The notes under the pieces were generated by a model, which was given only the letters and a program-made list of their open reading frames with translations, was not told where the DNA came from and made no database searches. Shown here piece by piece: positions 48,184-60,242 of a stretch of DNA of 64,000 nt; within the stretch, counting starts at the first letter, position 1, and each line of letters opens with the position of its first letter. This DNA is from Arbacia lixula. Lineage: Eukaryota > Echinodermata > Echinoidea > Arbacioida > Arbaciidae. The stretch lies in the NCBI GenBank assembly GCA_963669155.1, contig OZ022586.1, positions 1,605,024 to 1,669,023 on the forward strand, read 5' to 3'. The position numbers and the translations under genes are program-made.

Positions 48184-48660
48184 TCTTTCACTCTGTGCCT
48201 GTGAGGTTGGAAGAAGATAGGAGGCACATTGCCAGTTCATGCACATTAGTTTGCATTGTACAGTAACTCCAATCATCTTGGATGATGAAGACTAATGATG
48301 ATTTGGCAATAGTGTGAATGAGCTCATTCCAGTATCACAGCTCCTCTGGGCAAACTAATCAACCAAATCACACACCCTAATCAATATATGACCTTTCAGA
48401 CGTGACATTCTATTTGTCCATTGCAGACAGTGGGAAACGCAGCGTGATGTTTGCTGTCTGGAACTAAAAGAATAGGAAGCCATCATTTTGCATGACAATG
48501 ATATGGCTCATTTCCAATGACATTTCTATCTGTATGATGTCAGTAGGACTCTCAATAGGATTGCTCGTGCGTATGGTAAGAAAAAACTCCTGAACACAGT
48601 GAAGGCTTTTCAAAAATTGCATGGTTATCTTGCACAGTTTTCATACCACCTAAAAAGAAA

Positions 48661-48824
48661 CCCTGGGATCTGTTGGGTAAAACGTACCATTGATGGTAAC
48701 TTTGCTAACAATGGCAACTACTATGGAAACCTTGAAGTTGATTGGCTGTCGAGCAATGTTACCATGGTAGTTACCATTAAATGCAGAGTTACTATTAATG
48801 GTTAGTGTTTTGCAACGAAGCCCA
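48661..48824. mobile_element. Palindromic MITE, family G
   Basis: ccctgggatctgttgggtaa to gttttgcaacgaagcccag-like end, with accattgatggtaactttgc and gatggtagttaccatt-type arms and the central ttgattggctgtcgagcaat. Confidence 0.75.
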
Positions 48825-49071
48825 GATCACATGGAAGGCTTATAAAAAAAATTGCATTTATTTTTGGCGCAGTGTTCATGCCATGTAAAAAGCAATTATG
48901 GTATAAAGAGGCCTGCCCTTGGATTCCAGTTCGCTGAAAAGTGTAGAAGTATCCCATAAAGGATCGTCTCGTCAGCGTTCAATGCAGCGAACAAATTTAC
49001 GCTGGAGCTTAGAACGATTTAGCCCCCACATAAAAGAGCACCTGTGAACGAATCTCATTCTTTGTATGTTG

Positions 49072-49323
49072 ATTCTGCCCTACTTTGACAAAAGGAAGCA
49101 AAATACATTTGAAAGTTATCAAAAATTAAGGGTCAGTTGTTTACAACAGAAGGAATTTGGATGATAGAGGTATATTGAGTATTTCAATACAAAATCCCAT
49201 CCATTTTTGTACAGTCGTAAAATGTCCATAGTGAGGGAAAAGTATCTCCTGTTTTTTTTATAAGAAAACTATGAAATATGTGCAATTTGTCACTTGCTTC
49301 CTTTTGTCAAAGTAGGGCAAAAT
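49072..49323. mobile_element. Inverted-repeat MITE, family D
   Basis: Left ctgccctactttgacaaaag mirrors right cttttgtcaaagtagggca. About 252 bp. Confidence 0.8.
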
Positions 49324-49840
49324 TGTGGCAAAGCCTGAATGAAAAACAGCTTGTAAACCTTTCAAGCACCCTATAAACATCCCCCCAAATATCAGAGTAC
49401 AGGTGCGCTGACACATATTTCTGGTAATGAATAATTGAAATCATGACATTAGCCTATAGTGGCCACACCCACCACCAGTGCAATGGCAAACAGGCAGATT
49501 CTGACAGCTGAGGATCCTGTCTGATATCAAAACATGGTTGAAGATTGTGGCTGAAGGGGGAATGGGGGGAACCTTTATGGATTCTGGCCCATGGACTATA
49601 GAAACAATGTTATAAAGGTAAGGGTTGGTAGTGGGGAAGACTATGTTGCCCATTATTAATGGGAGTGTCCTTCTGCTATTTTCATTGGTCCCGTTCTTGT
49701 TTGATTTCAGGTTGCGGAAGGAATCATCTCAAACTGATCAAGTTGTTGAAGTTAATGGACCTAGTGATGATTACAGAACAGTTTGGCAATAATTATACCC
49801 CCAAATCATTGCCACTGCTACCCATTACCCTTTAAAATAT

Positions 49841-50425
49841 AAAGAGGGTCTGAAATTGGAGACTAGCAGTGGAAACCATCTCAGCTGTCAGTTGGTTCCC
49901 CCTTTCAAAGATGAAGGGGGTCTGAAATTGGAGACTAGCAGTGGAAACCCTGCTCAGCTGTCAGTTGGTTTCCCCCTTTCAAAGATAAAGAAGGTCTGAA
50001 ATTGGAGACTAGCAGTGGAAACCCTGCTCAGCTGTCAGTTGGTTCCCCCTTTCAAAGATAAAGGGGGTCTGAAATAGGAGACTAGCAGTGGAAACCCTGC
50101 TCAGCTGTCAGTTGGTTTACCCCTTTCAAAGATAAAGGGGGTCTGAAATTGGAGACTAGCAGTGGAAACCCTGCTCAGCTGTCAGTTGGTTTCCCCCTTT
50201 CAAAGATAAAGAAGGTCTGAAATTGGAGACTAGCAGTGGAAACCCTGCTCAGCTGTCAGTTGGTTTACCCCTTTCAAAGATAAAGAAGGTCTGAAATTGG
50301 AGACTAGCAGTGGAACCCCTGCTCAGCTGTCAGTTGGTTTACCCCTTTCAAAGATAAAGAAGGTCTGAAATAAAAGACTAGCAGTGGAAACCCTTCTCAG
50401 CCTGTTTAGTTGGTTCCCCCCTGTG
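49841..50425. repeat. Minisatellite, about 8 units of 72-74 bp
   Basis: The unit reads ggtctgaaattggagactag, then cagtggaaaccctgctcagc, tgtcagttggtt and ccccctttcaaagataaag. Unit starts are near 49846, 49918, 49992, 50065, 50139, 50213, 50287 and 50361. Units vary at ccc/acc and at aagg/gggg, suggesting an alternating higher-order pattern. Confidence 0.93.
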
Positions 50426-51226
50426 TTGAATGGGGTTACTATCCACATTCCTGGGTAATGATGTTACCTAACACTACCTGGTAGGGTAAGTAGGGGATTA
50501 CCCCTGCTGCTGAGTAACCATTGACCCCATTAGGTGAGGAGTTCATGTCAGGTCAACTCCATTTGTTTTGGTCAGTCTTTGCACATATGGACACAGGGGC
50601 ATTTTGGGTGAGATTTTGCAGAGATTGCTAGTGATTTAAATTGAGAAAATATTGCTTCAACTTCGGCCCTGGCTTTTGTTTTTGTTTTCTTTTTTTTTGC
50701 ACCAAATGGAAGGACATAGTTATTTGGTTATTCATTTATTTTGCTAAGTGGATTAAAGGAAGTACATGTAGACTTAATGGAAGTATTGTAGACCATATGG
50801 CTATAAAACAAATACTGTTTTCTAGGAGCAATGTTTACAATTGCACTAATTTAAACACAGACTTATTTGACACAACTTGTGATGCATACTTATATGTAGA
50901 ACATAAAATTACTACTGGTTCTACAAATGTTTCTTTTTCACCTTGGCAACTATTTTAGGAATAAGCAAGGCCTTGTCACTCATAACCTTGCCAAACAATT
51001 ACAGGAGGAAAGAGCAAATCTCAACTGTAGGCAGGAGCTTCCAGAGAAGATTAACTAGGATCAACAGATTAATACTTCGCAGTACAAGTGTGACAAAAAA
51101 TTACAATGACAATGAATTCAAGGAGCCTTGTGCATGTTTTTAGTTAATTTGTACTGTGCATGCAGACCTGTGTGCAGTTTTGTGAGAAGTATGTCTCTAT
51201 TTTAACTTGTTTGTTGTAACCATGCT
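50426..51226 (+). other. Spectraplakin intron, nothing recognised
   Basis: The open frame at 50641-50958 looks like no known protein and has no splice or codon support. Confidence 0.45.
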
Positions 51227-51427
51227 GTCAGTTCAGTTCAGTTTAGTTCATTTTATTTTAGCGTGGTGACCCACTTCAGCCAAAGGCTGTTTTTCAGGGG
51301 AGGGGGGGGGGGGGCATGATAAAAACATAACACATCATACATTTGAACATAATACATTATCAAAAGAACATAACAAAATATAAGAACAATACAATCAAAA
51401 TAAAAACCAAAACATATATAAAAAATG
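51227..51427 (-). mobile_element. Possible LINE 3' end, minus strand
   Basis: In reverse orientation: an A/T-rich stretch, a C-run, ctgaaaaacagcctttggct, gggtcaccacgctaaaat and a tandem tail of gaactgaact type. This resembles the 3' UTR and tail of a CR1/L2-like LINE. No coding sequence is left. Confidence 0.5.
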
Positions 51428-52120
51428 TCCATACTTAATCATTTAAAAGAAAGAAAGAAGAAGAAAAAAAAAAACATCTTGAAGTGAAAGAGAGAAAAAG
51501 AACACTGGATGAAAAAAAAAATTGTTTTATATGCATGACATGGTTCATCATGTCTATGTTATGACCCCAGGCTTGAAAAGTACATGAGTAGCTCTCAAAA
51601 GTATTTTTTTCTTCGGTTGTCATTTTGTCTCAGATGTTACACACTCGGTTGACTTGGCACTAGACTGCTGGAGCACTGCAAATCCTTTGATTGATAAGCA
51701 CTTGATACATAGTGTTTACCCAAGGATTTGTCTTTAAGAATAATCCATTTTATATCCCTTCTATGAATATTCATGAGTATTCTGGGAACGTGATTGGTCA
51801 ATTGATGATCGCAGACTACAAAATAATTTGACTATATCTGCCTCAGCTCCGGATATTTTTCACTATTTTTTCATGGGGAGGACTGCGCATGCTCTATTTA
51901 CTATTTTCTTCCTTGGCACTACTGCGCATGCTCTCTACCTGAGCGGGCGTAAATTAGTGCGCGCATGAATGCAGTGCGCGGTGTGTTGCGCATTTACCTG
52001 GGATGAACCGATATCGAGACAGAGAAAAAAAAGGCGACATACAACCACATGGTGTTACCGAAAGTTTTACTATTTTCTAAATAGTATTTATTAGTTATTG
52101 TTTTACAAAAGGGATATAAA

Positions 52121-52298
52121 ACAAATATACCAAGCATTGAGTTCGAAAGTATAGTGAAAATTATCCATCTTCGGAGGGACTGGCATAAGTTACTATTTTT
52201 TCCTCGGGGGCTTCGCCCCTCGGAAAAAATAGTTCTATGCCACTCCCTCCTCAGATAGATAATTTCCACTATACAATCTCACAGCTTGGTATATTTGT
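52121..52298. mobile_element. 178-bp palindrome with CCTCGGGGGCTTCGCCCCTCGG core
   Basis: ACAAATATACCAAGCATTGA mirrors the right end ...CAGCTTGGTATATTTGT, and the arms continue through agtatagtgaaaattatc. At the centre tttcctcgggggc and gcccctcggaaa face each other across TTC. A single copy in the window. Confidence 0.7.
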
Positions 52299-53065
52299 AT
52301 AATATACATACATGTACCTTACACTGAGTTATTATTTCCTAGATGTAACTCTCTGTCTTTTTATTGATAACAGTGTGTCTGATCTGCCCCTTTCAACATC
52401 TTTTCCATAGATATAGATAGGCCTACCAGTAATCCAAGCTAAAAATCCATGTCCCCCAAATAATACAATGACACAGCACCTCATAAAGAGTGGCTACGTA
52501 TACCACGTTAAATCCAACATTATAATGCGTGTTTATACATTCTCAGTCAGTCAGTGCCATCTTTGGTGTGAAGGTTATATAAATAAACTGACAAGGAACC
52601 GCCGTTTTCCCATAGACCCCCCCCATTTTTGCTGTCCATTCTCCACCCATGGATGATTGTGTATCCATTCACAGATGTTGTTCATTCATGTTCCATCAAT
52701 ATCTCATTTGTTGGGCCAATATTAGTTTTACTATCCGCTAATATTGGTCTTAATAATGTTATATTTGTTGTAAAAAAAAAAAAAAATTGTACGTGCGTTA
52801 AGTCATGTTAGAGTCAGTCTAGCAAACACAGAATTGCACAGAAGTTTTGTTGAATCCTGGTATCGACTGGGCCGTCACCGGGCCAAAGCTGAACAAGTAT
52901 GCTGATCAGGGGAAAAATGCATGCTAATAATTCTTGGGAAAGGTCCTGCTAAATCTTAAGGTTTTCTTTTGAAAAGAGGATTTCATGTGGCTTGTTTGCA
53001 ACTGTAATCTTCACTCTCCAACCTTAAATCTGAAATCAACTTCAATCTGTGCAACTGAAATTAGA

Positions 53066-53092
53066 TCAAATCAAATCAAATCAAATCAAATC
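53066..53092. repeat. (AAATC)n microsatellite
   Basis: Five to six units of tcaaa at 53066-53092. Confidence 0.8.
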
Positions 53093-53221
53093 TAGTGACA
53101 TCCCACATAATGAGGATATGCAGAAGTAAAACTTGTACCACAATATGTAAAACAATGCTGTTTTAGAACTCCCTGCAGAATATAGAAACGCAAAAGTGAT
53201 TCATTGTTTTGCAGGTTGCTG

Positions 53222-53343
53222 GTTCTAAACAACATCGCTCGAATGAGAATTCCACTTGTCCGGCATTGTCTAGCGGGCTAGTGTCAGGAACTCCAAAAGA
53301 GAGTCCCGGCTATAATCTTTCATTTGAGTGATGTTGTTTAGAA
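53222..53343. mobile_element. 122-bp element with 25-bp inverted ends
   Basis: GTTCTAAACAACATCGCTCG and five more bases mirror the right end (tcatttgagtgatgttgttt plus agaac) with two mismatches. The centre holds ttgtctagcgggctagtgtc. No second copy seen. Confidence 0.7.
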
Positions 53344-54489
53344 CTACTCATGTAGTTTAGAACGAGTTGTCTTGACGATATGATGGTATGATGCCACACT
53401 TTGGTACTCTATTGACCTTAACAGTTTACCTGGATTTTTGTCTGGGTCATCTAGAAATGTAGTCTTGTGCCTGCAGACCCTTGAACTGACAAAATATCCA
53501 GAGACAAGGCTGGGTTTTCCCACACAGTCAATTTTGAATACCGTCACGTCAGTTGCCATCCTGCGGTTAAAAGGAGTGTTTGAATAATGGGATTACAAAC
53601 AATGTGTTCGTACCACAGATTTCATTCTAATAACCCCATATATGTACATCGTGTTTCATGCCATTGTTAGGAGTAAGCTTTTGAAAATCTTTACAAATGC
53701 CAAACCCCTTTTTAATGGCAATTTGGAGTGTGATGCACTTTTATGAAGATGTAAAAATTCCCATTATAACTAAGTGTTTGCTATTGCTTTCTGAGCTGAA
53801 CAAAATTCTGTATTCGTGCAACATTAATCATTGATTGCTGAAGCGATTATATACTGTACAAACAGGAACATTTACATTTTCAGTCTCAATCAATCTTAAC
53901 CATTTTGATACAATCATAACTAATGAAACCAGTGAAAATACAATCTTCTTTGATTGATCCTTGATAATGTGTCTCCTCTGCAGTTTGGTTTTAAGATTTT
54001 ACAAGAAAAGGTTAAGAAAAGAATGCATTTTGTACCCTTTTATAAGCTGGTTTGATACATGTGCTCCATCCTAGAGGCACAACATATAATGTGTTTCATT
54101 TTGTTGTTCATTTCATGTTATGTCAATACAAAATGAGTTGCCTTAAGTGAGGCAATTCTGTGTGGCCTCATGTCATTCTGTCCACTCATAGAAATAAACA
54201 CTGAATCAAACTGTAAAAGAATTGCATGTGTACAGTTTAAAGTGGAATGTGTGTCACCCAAATGTGTACCTTTTGATATTTGAAAGAAACAATTTGTGTT
54301 TGATGAATCTTTCTTTATTCTGTGCAATTGTAGATACGAAGGGAAATAGGCATCAATATTCTTCTTTTTTTTAATATCAAAAGATAATATTAAAAGCCTG
54401 CAAAGAGCAGACTACAAAATGATTTTCAAGTTGTGACCTAGTCTGCAGGATCAGGGCATCAGACTCGATGTTGACACTACCCCAGGACA

Positions 54490-54665
54490 TATTAAGATGG
54501 TTTTGATATAAGAAGAGAGATAAAAGGAAACATATCAGTGAAGGCTTTAACGAAAATTGGTCAATAGATAGAAAAGTTATGATCTTTTAACCTTTACTAA
54601 TATATTTCTTTCATGTTTCTGCTTTTTATTAAAGCCTAGTTCCCTTCTCGGTGGACTATCCCTAT
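54490..54665. mobile_element. MITE family B, internally deleted
   Basis: gttttgatataagaagagag, then gaaggctttaacgaaaattg, tttctttcatgtttctgctt and ggtggactatcccta: outer parts of family B with the middle missing. Confidence 0.6.
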
Positions 54666-54881
54666 AATAATTGTAATAATTGGGCTCGTACTTACAGACT
54701 AACCACTGACTGAATAAAAGCTAAAAAGACTCTTTTGTGGCTTTACAAAATGAGATATGACAGGACCAAAATGGTTGAATACTGAGTTTCAAAAGAACAG
54801 TGCTGCAGGAGACTCAACTCTCTGCAAATCAAGATCAGCGTGAACTCATTACAAATGGCCATGTTCACACAACCAAAAAGT

Positions 54882-55125
54882 TACTTTATAAGCCAATATT
54901 TTCGCGAATTAAAAGGGTTGCAGACATTTTTGCGGGTTGTTTTTCGCGAATGACTCCAGCGTTTGCGCTATGCATGCAATGCAGGGAGAAAACGAACAGT
55001 ACTTGCACGTTATCATGACATGTGGCTACATTTTCGCATGTTGTTAAATTCGGGACCGTACAGGGATTCGCGAATTTTGCGAAAATTTGATAAAACCCCT
55101 TATGAAAATATGAGCTCATACAGTA
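54882..55125. mobile_element. TIR element with TTCGCGAA motifs, family I
   Basis: Shares with 59063-59287 the ends ...tacagta, ttcgcgaat motifs near both ends, a cttgcacgttat-like middle and ttgcgaaaatttg. CpG-rich for its surroundings. Confidence 0.6.
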
Positions 55126-55865
55126 AGCCTTATCACAAAGCACATCTACAGCTAATGGATAATGATGGTACAAATTATGGTGCCCCGTAATGATTTTGAG
55201 ACTTTTCCTGCCCAAAATCAAGCCATTTTTTTGCCTATGAAAGAACTTTGATCGTGATATTGTGACCCTACCTGCCAGTCAAATAGTTATCAGTAGGCAG
55301 GCTTCATCAGAATTAAGCAATGATGACCTATTTGCCCGGTGTAAACACTGCTTCTGAAAGAGCCCGGAGGACCTGTATGTCATATGACAACCACAAAACT
55401 TCAGGTCAAATAACTATTAGTACTTCGCTCCATCAGATATATGGTTCCTTTGTGCCTGGTTTAAATACGATATGTTCTATTGAAAGAAGTTTGGTCACTT
55501 TGGACACTCCTTGGATGTGCCCTTTACATTCTTGGCCAAAATCAGGACATAGATTACTTGCTCCATCACCATGGAAATCACAATCTCTTTGCCTGGTGTA
55601 AACCCTGCTTCTATAAAGCTGGTCGGTCAGTCCAAGCAGGTCCATGGTGTGATAATATTACAACCCTGGGAGCCAAACTTTACCTTCATGGTCAAATAAC
55701 CACTTTGTGTGCCAATTGTTGGACAAACCCTGTAAATTTCACAATTCAACTGTACAAAATCGCCTCCTGTGTCAGCCTTGTGTAAACAGATACCCCAGTA
55801 TGTATTTTGTATTACTGTCCACTCTTTGGCGTGTGAAGTTTTCTTGAGTTACAATTTACATGTGG
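55126..55865 (+). other. Spectraplakin intron, nothing recognised
   Basis: Repeated phrases (ttgcccggtgtaaac at 55333 and ttgcctggtgtaaac at 55589; tcaaataactattag-type twice) suggest an old duplication of about 255 bp. No exon. Confidence 0.45.
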
Positions 55866-56099
55866 TACACTACAGCTCAAAGGAATTGGCATAGGGAAAG
55901 GGAAAGGGAAGAAAGGGAGGGAGCTGCAGTTTTAAACCACGGTATATTTCGTCCAGTTCAGAATGAAACATGATGCTTTTTAGGCTGAAGCATCATGTTT
56001 CATGCTGAACTGGACAAAATATACCGAGGTTCAAAACTACTGCTCCTTCCCTTTCTTCCTTTCCCTATCCCTTTGCCAATTCCTTTGAGCTGGAGTGTA
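55866..56099. mobile_element. Palindromic MITE, family E
   Basis: 234 bp, TACACTACAGCTCAAAGGAA to TTCCTTTGAGCTGGAGTGTA, with ggctgaagcatcatgtttca at the centre. Confidence 0.85.
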
Positions 56100-56498
56100 G
56101 TTCTTGAGATGAAATGTCAAGAAGTGAATATACATTAAAGCCAATTTTATTAAAATTTGATCTACAAAAGGGACACTCCATCATGGAGATGCACCTGAGA
56201 TTCTTGACCATTTGGTAGTTACTAGGTCAAGGGTGGCCATTGACCAAGAAGAACTGCCCTAACACTCTTGATGAATGACACAGCGTGACTTAGTTTCTGA
56301 ATGAGGTCCAAGGGCAGGGGCCTTTGTTGATGGGTCTTTGGAAGGGCTTGGTCTTGTTAATCCAATAACATAACAAGTGGTGACAGGGGTGAGCCGCATT
56401 ACATAGGCTTCTGATGTCTGGTAGAGAGAAGTCTGGCAGGGTTGTTTTCACATGCTTGTTAGTGAGGGAGTGTCAGTCCTAGTATAAACTACTGCATT

Positions 56499-57020
56499 TT
56501 AAAGAGATAGTTCACCCTGAAACTATGGGAAGCACTCGTTATTCTGAACGTTTCGCGACAAATGCTCGGATTAACGAGCCCTTTTTCGTTTTCGGACTAA
56601 CGAGCATCGAGGTATAGGCAATTTACGTGTTTCGGAATTACAAACCTTCGGAAAAACGAACCTTCGGAATAAACGAATCTTCGGAATGTTGAACTGTAAC
56701 CGAAATTATTGTGATCTCAATAAAAGGAGACACATGCAAGAAACATTAGGGAAGGTCTGACGAAAATCGTTGAAAACAAAGTTATTTGATTTTAAAGTTT
56801 TGATTTAGTGACGTCATGTGCAAGGTGCTCTCCCATATGTTGTGTACTACTTTGTCCGTAAATTACCTTTTTTATGTTCTTTGATGAAGGAATAAATTCT
56901 TTTCATAGTGATTTGTGTGTAAAAACAAGTGTCTAATGACATATCAAACGCAAATATCCTTTTGAGAAATAGGAAATTTCAAACAAAATTGTACACAACA
57001 TATGGGAGGGCACCTTTACA
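56499..57020. mobile_element. MITE family B carrying a nested insertion
   Basis: Starts TTAAAGAGATAGTTCACCCT. At about 56530 family B sequence is interrupted by some 170 bp of TTCGGAATAAACGAA-type repeats, then resumes with ttattgtgatctcaataaaa. The right end fades after gggagggcacc near 57017. Confidence 0.65.
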
Positions 57021-57265
57021 CGACTTTTTAAGTACATGTAGGTCTGAGAATGTCATACACCACCCTGAATGTCACTCTCAAACTGACTAACATCGTTATT
57101 GACTATTCACACCAGGTGGTTATCCCTCTATCCTGAACTTCAACTCTCCTGAAGTATTTTTAGCCCCGCACAACTTATTCTGACTCACTACTTTAATTTC
57201 CTGAATGGTGTGAATTGCTTCCTAATGGCAACAGTTATATTTCCTTGATGGACTGGGCAAACGAT

Positions 57266-57420
57266 CAGGGATCTGTTGCGTAAAACTTACCATTGATGGT
57301 AACTTTGCTACCAATGGCAACTTCTATGGAAACCTTGAATTTGATTTGCTAGTGAGTGGTGTTACCACAGTAGTTACCTTCGATCAGAGTGTTACCATTG
57401 ATGGTAAGTTTAACATGCAG
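57266..57420. mobile_element. Palindromic MITE, family G
   Basis: cagggatctgttgcgtaaaa and cttaccattgatggtaactt on the left; ttaccattgatggtaagttt on the right. Confidence 0.75.
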
Positions 57421-57780
57421 AGTATGACATGCAAAATGAACTCATAACCATAGATCTTAGTAACATTATGAATCAATACACAAAGTTTCTATTCCTGAGA
57501 GCTTCTCTTTCATTTTTCATTATATTTCTTTTAAATAGAGTATACAAAATAAACTAATAAACATAGTTCTTAGCAACATTATGAATGATTTTTCTATCTG
57601 AAAATCATTTCAAGCTAAAAATTTTACACGGTGGCAGGCTCTGAAATTCATGAAAAGAAAATGAGGTCCCTGCAAGTGTATCTGAAAGAGCCCCCTCTAT
57701 TGGCAGAAAGTGGACAAGCCCTACCTACTGGGCTGATAACTTGAGGGTACATAAACATTTGATCCATTGATAACAATTAG

Positions 57781-57920
57781 ACAGCAGGACTCTAATTGGG
57801 AGTGCCCAACACTATCCCCGCTAGACAATATCTGACTGGCAAACATTTCACTGGAGTGATTTTGTTTAGTTGTCTTGACAACATGTTCATATATGATGAC
57901 ATAGCTTCGGTACTCTATAG
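57781..57920. repeat. Dispersed repeat, copy 2
   Basis: acagcaggactctaattggg, gacaatatctgactggc, cactggagt and gttgtcttgacaacatgttc, as at 22465-22610. A G-run follows at 58025-58040. Confidence 0.6.
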
Positions 57921-58804
57921 GCCTATGTGGAGATAGAGGAAGAGTTTGATAGGTGTCAAGGCAGATTAATCAAATTTGAAATAACAGGTTGGTAAATTTA
58001 AAGGGCAGTGGATGAACGCCAAGGGGGGTGGGGGGGGGGGGATGGGGATGTTTGAAGAGTGGCATAATGTCCTTTTTCGGCAAAACCTTCCCCTAAATAG
58101 GCCTCATACAAACCTTAGAACCGCTTTTCGGTGTAACAGGGGTGTATAAGTCTAAATGACCTGATCATTGCTAAATGTCTGGTATGCCTCGGTAGCTAAG
58201 TGATACATAACTGTAAGTTCATCACCCCTACATCTTTATTCATAAAATGTGAAAAGGAAATAAAAGCTGTTTATAGATAGCAAGGGAATGTCGTAAAATG
58301 AAGATTTTCTGCAAACTCCGAAATATCAATGGACAAATCCTTTTTTTTTCTGGGGGGGGGGGGGGGAGGGTGTATTTACATCAATTCATCCATCACCAGT
58401 GCCACAGCCAAATTGAGACCGCCAAATTATAAACTTGTCAGAGAAAACAGTATGAGTTGGGTCAAAATTGTCAATTTGGGCATTCAAAGTAAACCACAAG
58501 AATTTCTTGAATGATCATTTGAGGCCCTAGAGGGTTTGACCTTTATTGATTAGAGGAGGAATTGATCAGCTGTGACAGTGAATAGGTCATGGGATTTAAC
58601 ACTGCTTTGGTTCAATAGGTGGGTCTTCACTATCTTAGGGTTTGGAAAAAAGGCAGTTTAAGCCCCCAAGTAGTTGATAATAGTAACACAAACTGTAATG
58701 ATGACCAAAACCTTTGGTGAATGTGGCAAAAAGTCCTTGATGTAAATAGCATTACAGGTTTCATGGATTTCATCAAAGGTTTGGTAGACACTTGTATGTT
58801 GGTT

Positions 58805-58944
58805 GGGTTTTCCAGTGGCGTTGATGGTAGCTTTCCACCCAATTACATGGAATCCTTGCATTCCATTGGCTGCCAAGTGACGTTATGCTAGTTACCATCG
58901 ATGGCAGAGTTACCATTAATGGTAAGTCTTATGCCACGGGGGCC
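58805..58944. mobile_element. MITE family G, decayed
   Basis: Right half clear: gttaccatcgatggcagagt, taccattaatggtaagtctt and atgccacgggggcc. The left half is weak. Confidence 0.6.
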
Positions 58945-59062
58945 ATGTGTTTCCTCTTGAGGCAGCCCAGAAAAGATGGTGTCTAATGTGTTACATCTTT
59001 TTACACCTGTAGTGAGCCCCCAACCACTGGCAACATTGTGCATGGTTTCACAATGCAGCGCA

Positions 59063-59287
59063 TACTGTATACCCCATATATTTCTTGAGTCTAATTTCTC
59101 GCGAATCAGGACTTCTCGACAATTTAGCGAATGGTTATATTCGCGATCGTGGAGTACTAGTACTAGAAGTACATGTGCTTGTGCACGTCATATTCAGGTT
59201 TTCGTGTGATATTCAATTTGCGAAAAGCACCTGACTTGCGAAATTTGTGAAAATAAAAACCCCACGAAATATATTGCGTGTACAGTA
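59063..59287. mobile_element. TIR element, family I
   Basis: 225 bp from TACTGTATACCCCATATATT to cacgaaatatattgcgtgta plus CAGTA. Inside are tctcgcgaatcagg, ttcgcgatcg, a gcttgtgcacgtca centre and tgcgaaatttgtg. Confidence 0.7.
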
Positions 59288-60023
59288 ACAGATAAGAATA
59301 GCATGAATATTAACCCAGTAGTGAAGACACACCTTTTAAATTTAATAGTGTTTATGTACCAAGGGGTAATATATTGTATCTGTGGTCTCAAACAATTAGA
59401 GACCATATTTGTCATTTCACAATGGATCTGCGGTTTAAGTCCACAATGATTATGCTATGCTTGCGGCTTTCACGTTCTTTAGTTACGGGTTTGGATTCTG
59501 CATCTGTGGCTTTACTATTCAGTAGGGTTATAACTCCAGTCCATTCAGTCTGCGAGGACACTTCTGGTGTTAAACGTGGTTAACCATTTACACCCACACT
59601 TCTAGTTAATCTGATATAGAACGTGAAATAATTTTCTGCTATATATATGTTTGTGTGTTACTGGTGTGTTACACAGAAAACAGAAGTAGCGCACCTACAA
59701 ATTTTGACAGAGGTAGTATTAGCATACAGATGGATGCTAATACACACACTATGAACATGGTCTTTTGTAATGCAGACAAAATTTATAAGGGATCCTTTGA
59801 AATTTTGTCCATGTAACAAAAGACCATCTTGATAGTGACAATTTTGTTCTCATTCACTTATAAGATTGAGTATACAATCTTTATTCTTGGCTGAAATTGA
59901 ACTCCTCCAGAAAGTCTCTTTAAAATACCCAATTGTCCTCAATATGAATGAGTCAGAAATATTTAAGAGAATATCTGGGATTTGTTCCCAGATATTGTGA
60001 CTTTGCTCTTGAGCAGAAATATA

Positions 60024-60242
60024 CTAGCCCAGGTACTAGACTGTGGAGTGTATGGACACAACCCAGTCTGTTAACAACTATGTCTGGTAACAGACTATGC
60101 CCCAATCCCATCCTCGCTCCTTTGGCTCCTTCCCCTCTCAGAAGGAGCGAGGATGGGACTGGGGCATAGTCTGTGTTACCAGACATAGTAATTGACAGAC
60201 TGGGTTGTGTCCATGCACTTCACAGCCTAGTACCTCGGCTAG
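60024..60242. mobile_element. 219-bp palindromic element, family J
   Basis: CTAGCCCAGGTACTAGACTG mirrors the right end, where ggttgtgtccatgcacttca is followed by cagcctagtacctcggctag. Inner arms carry gactatgccccaatcccatc and its mirror around gctccttcccctctcagaag. A diverged relative lies at 61569-61748. Confidence 0.8.
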
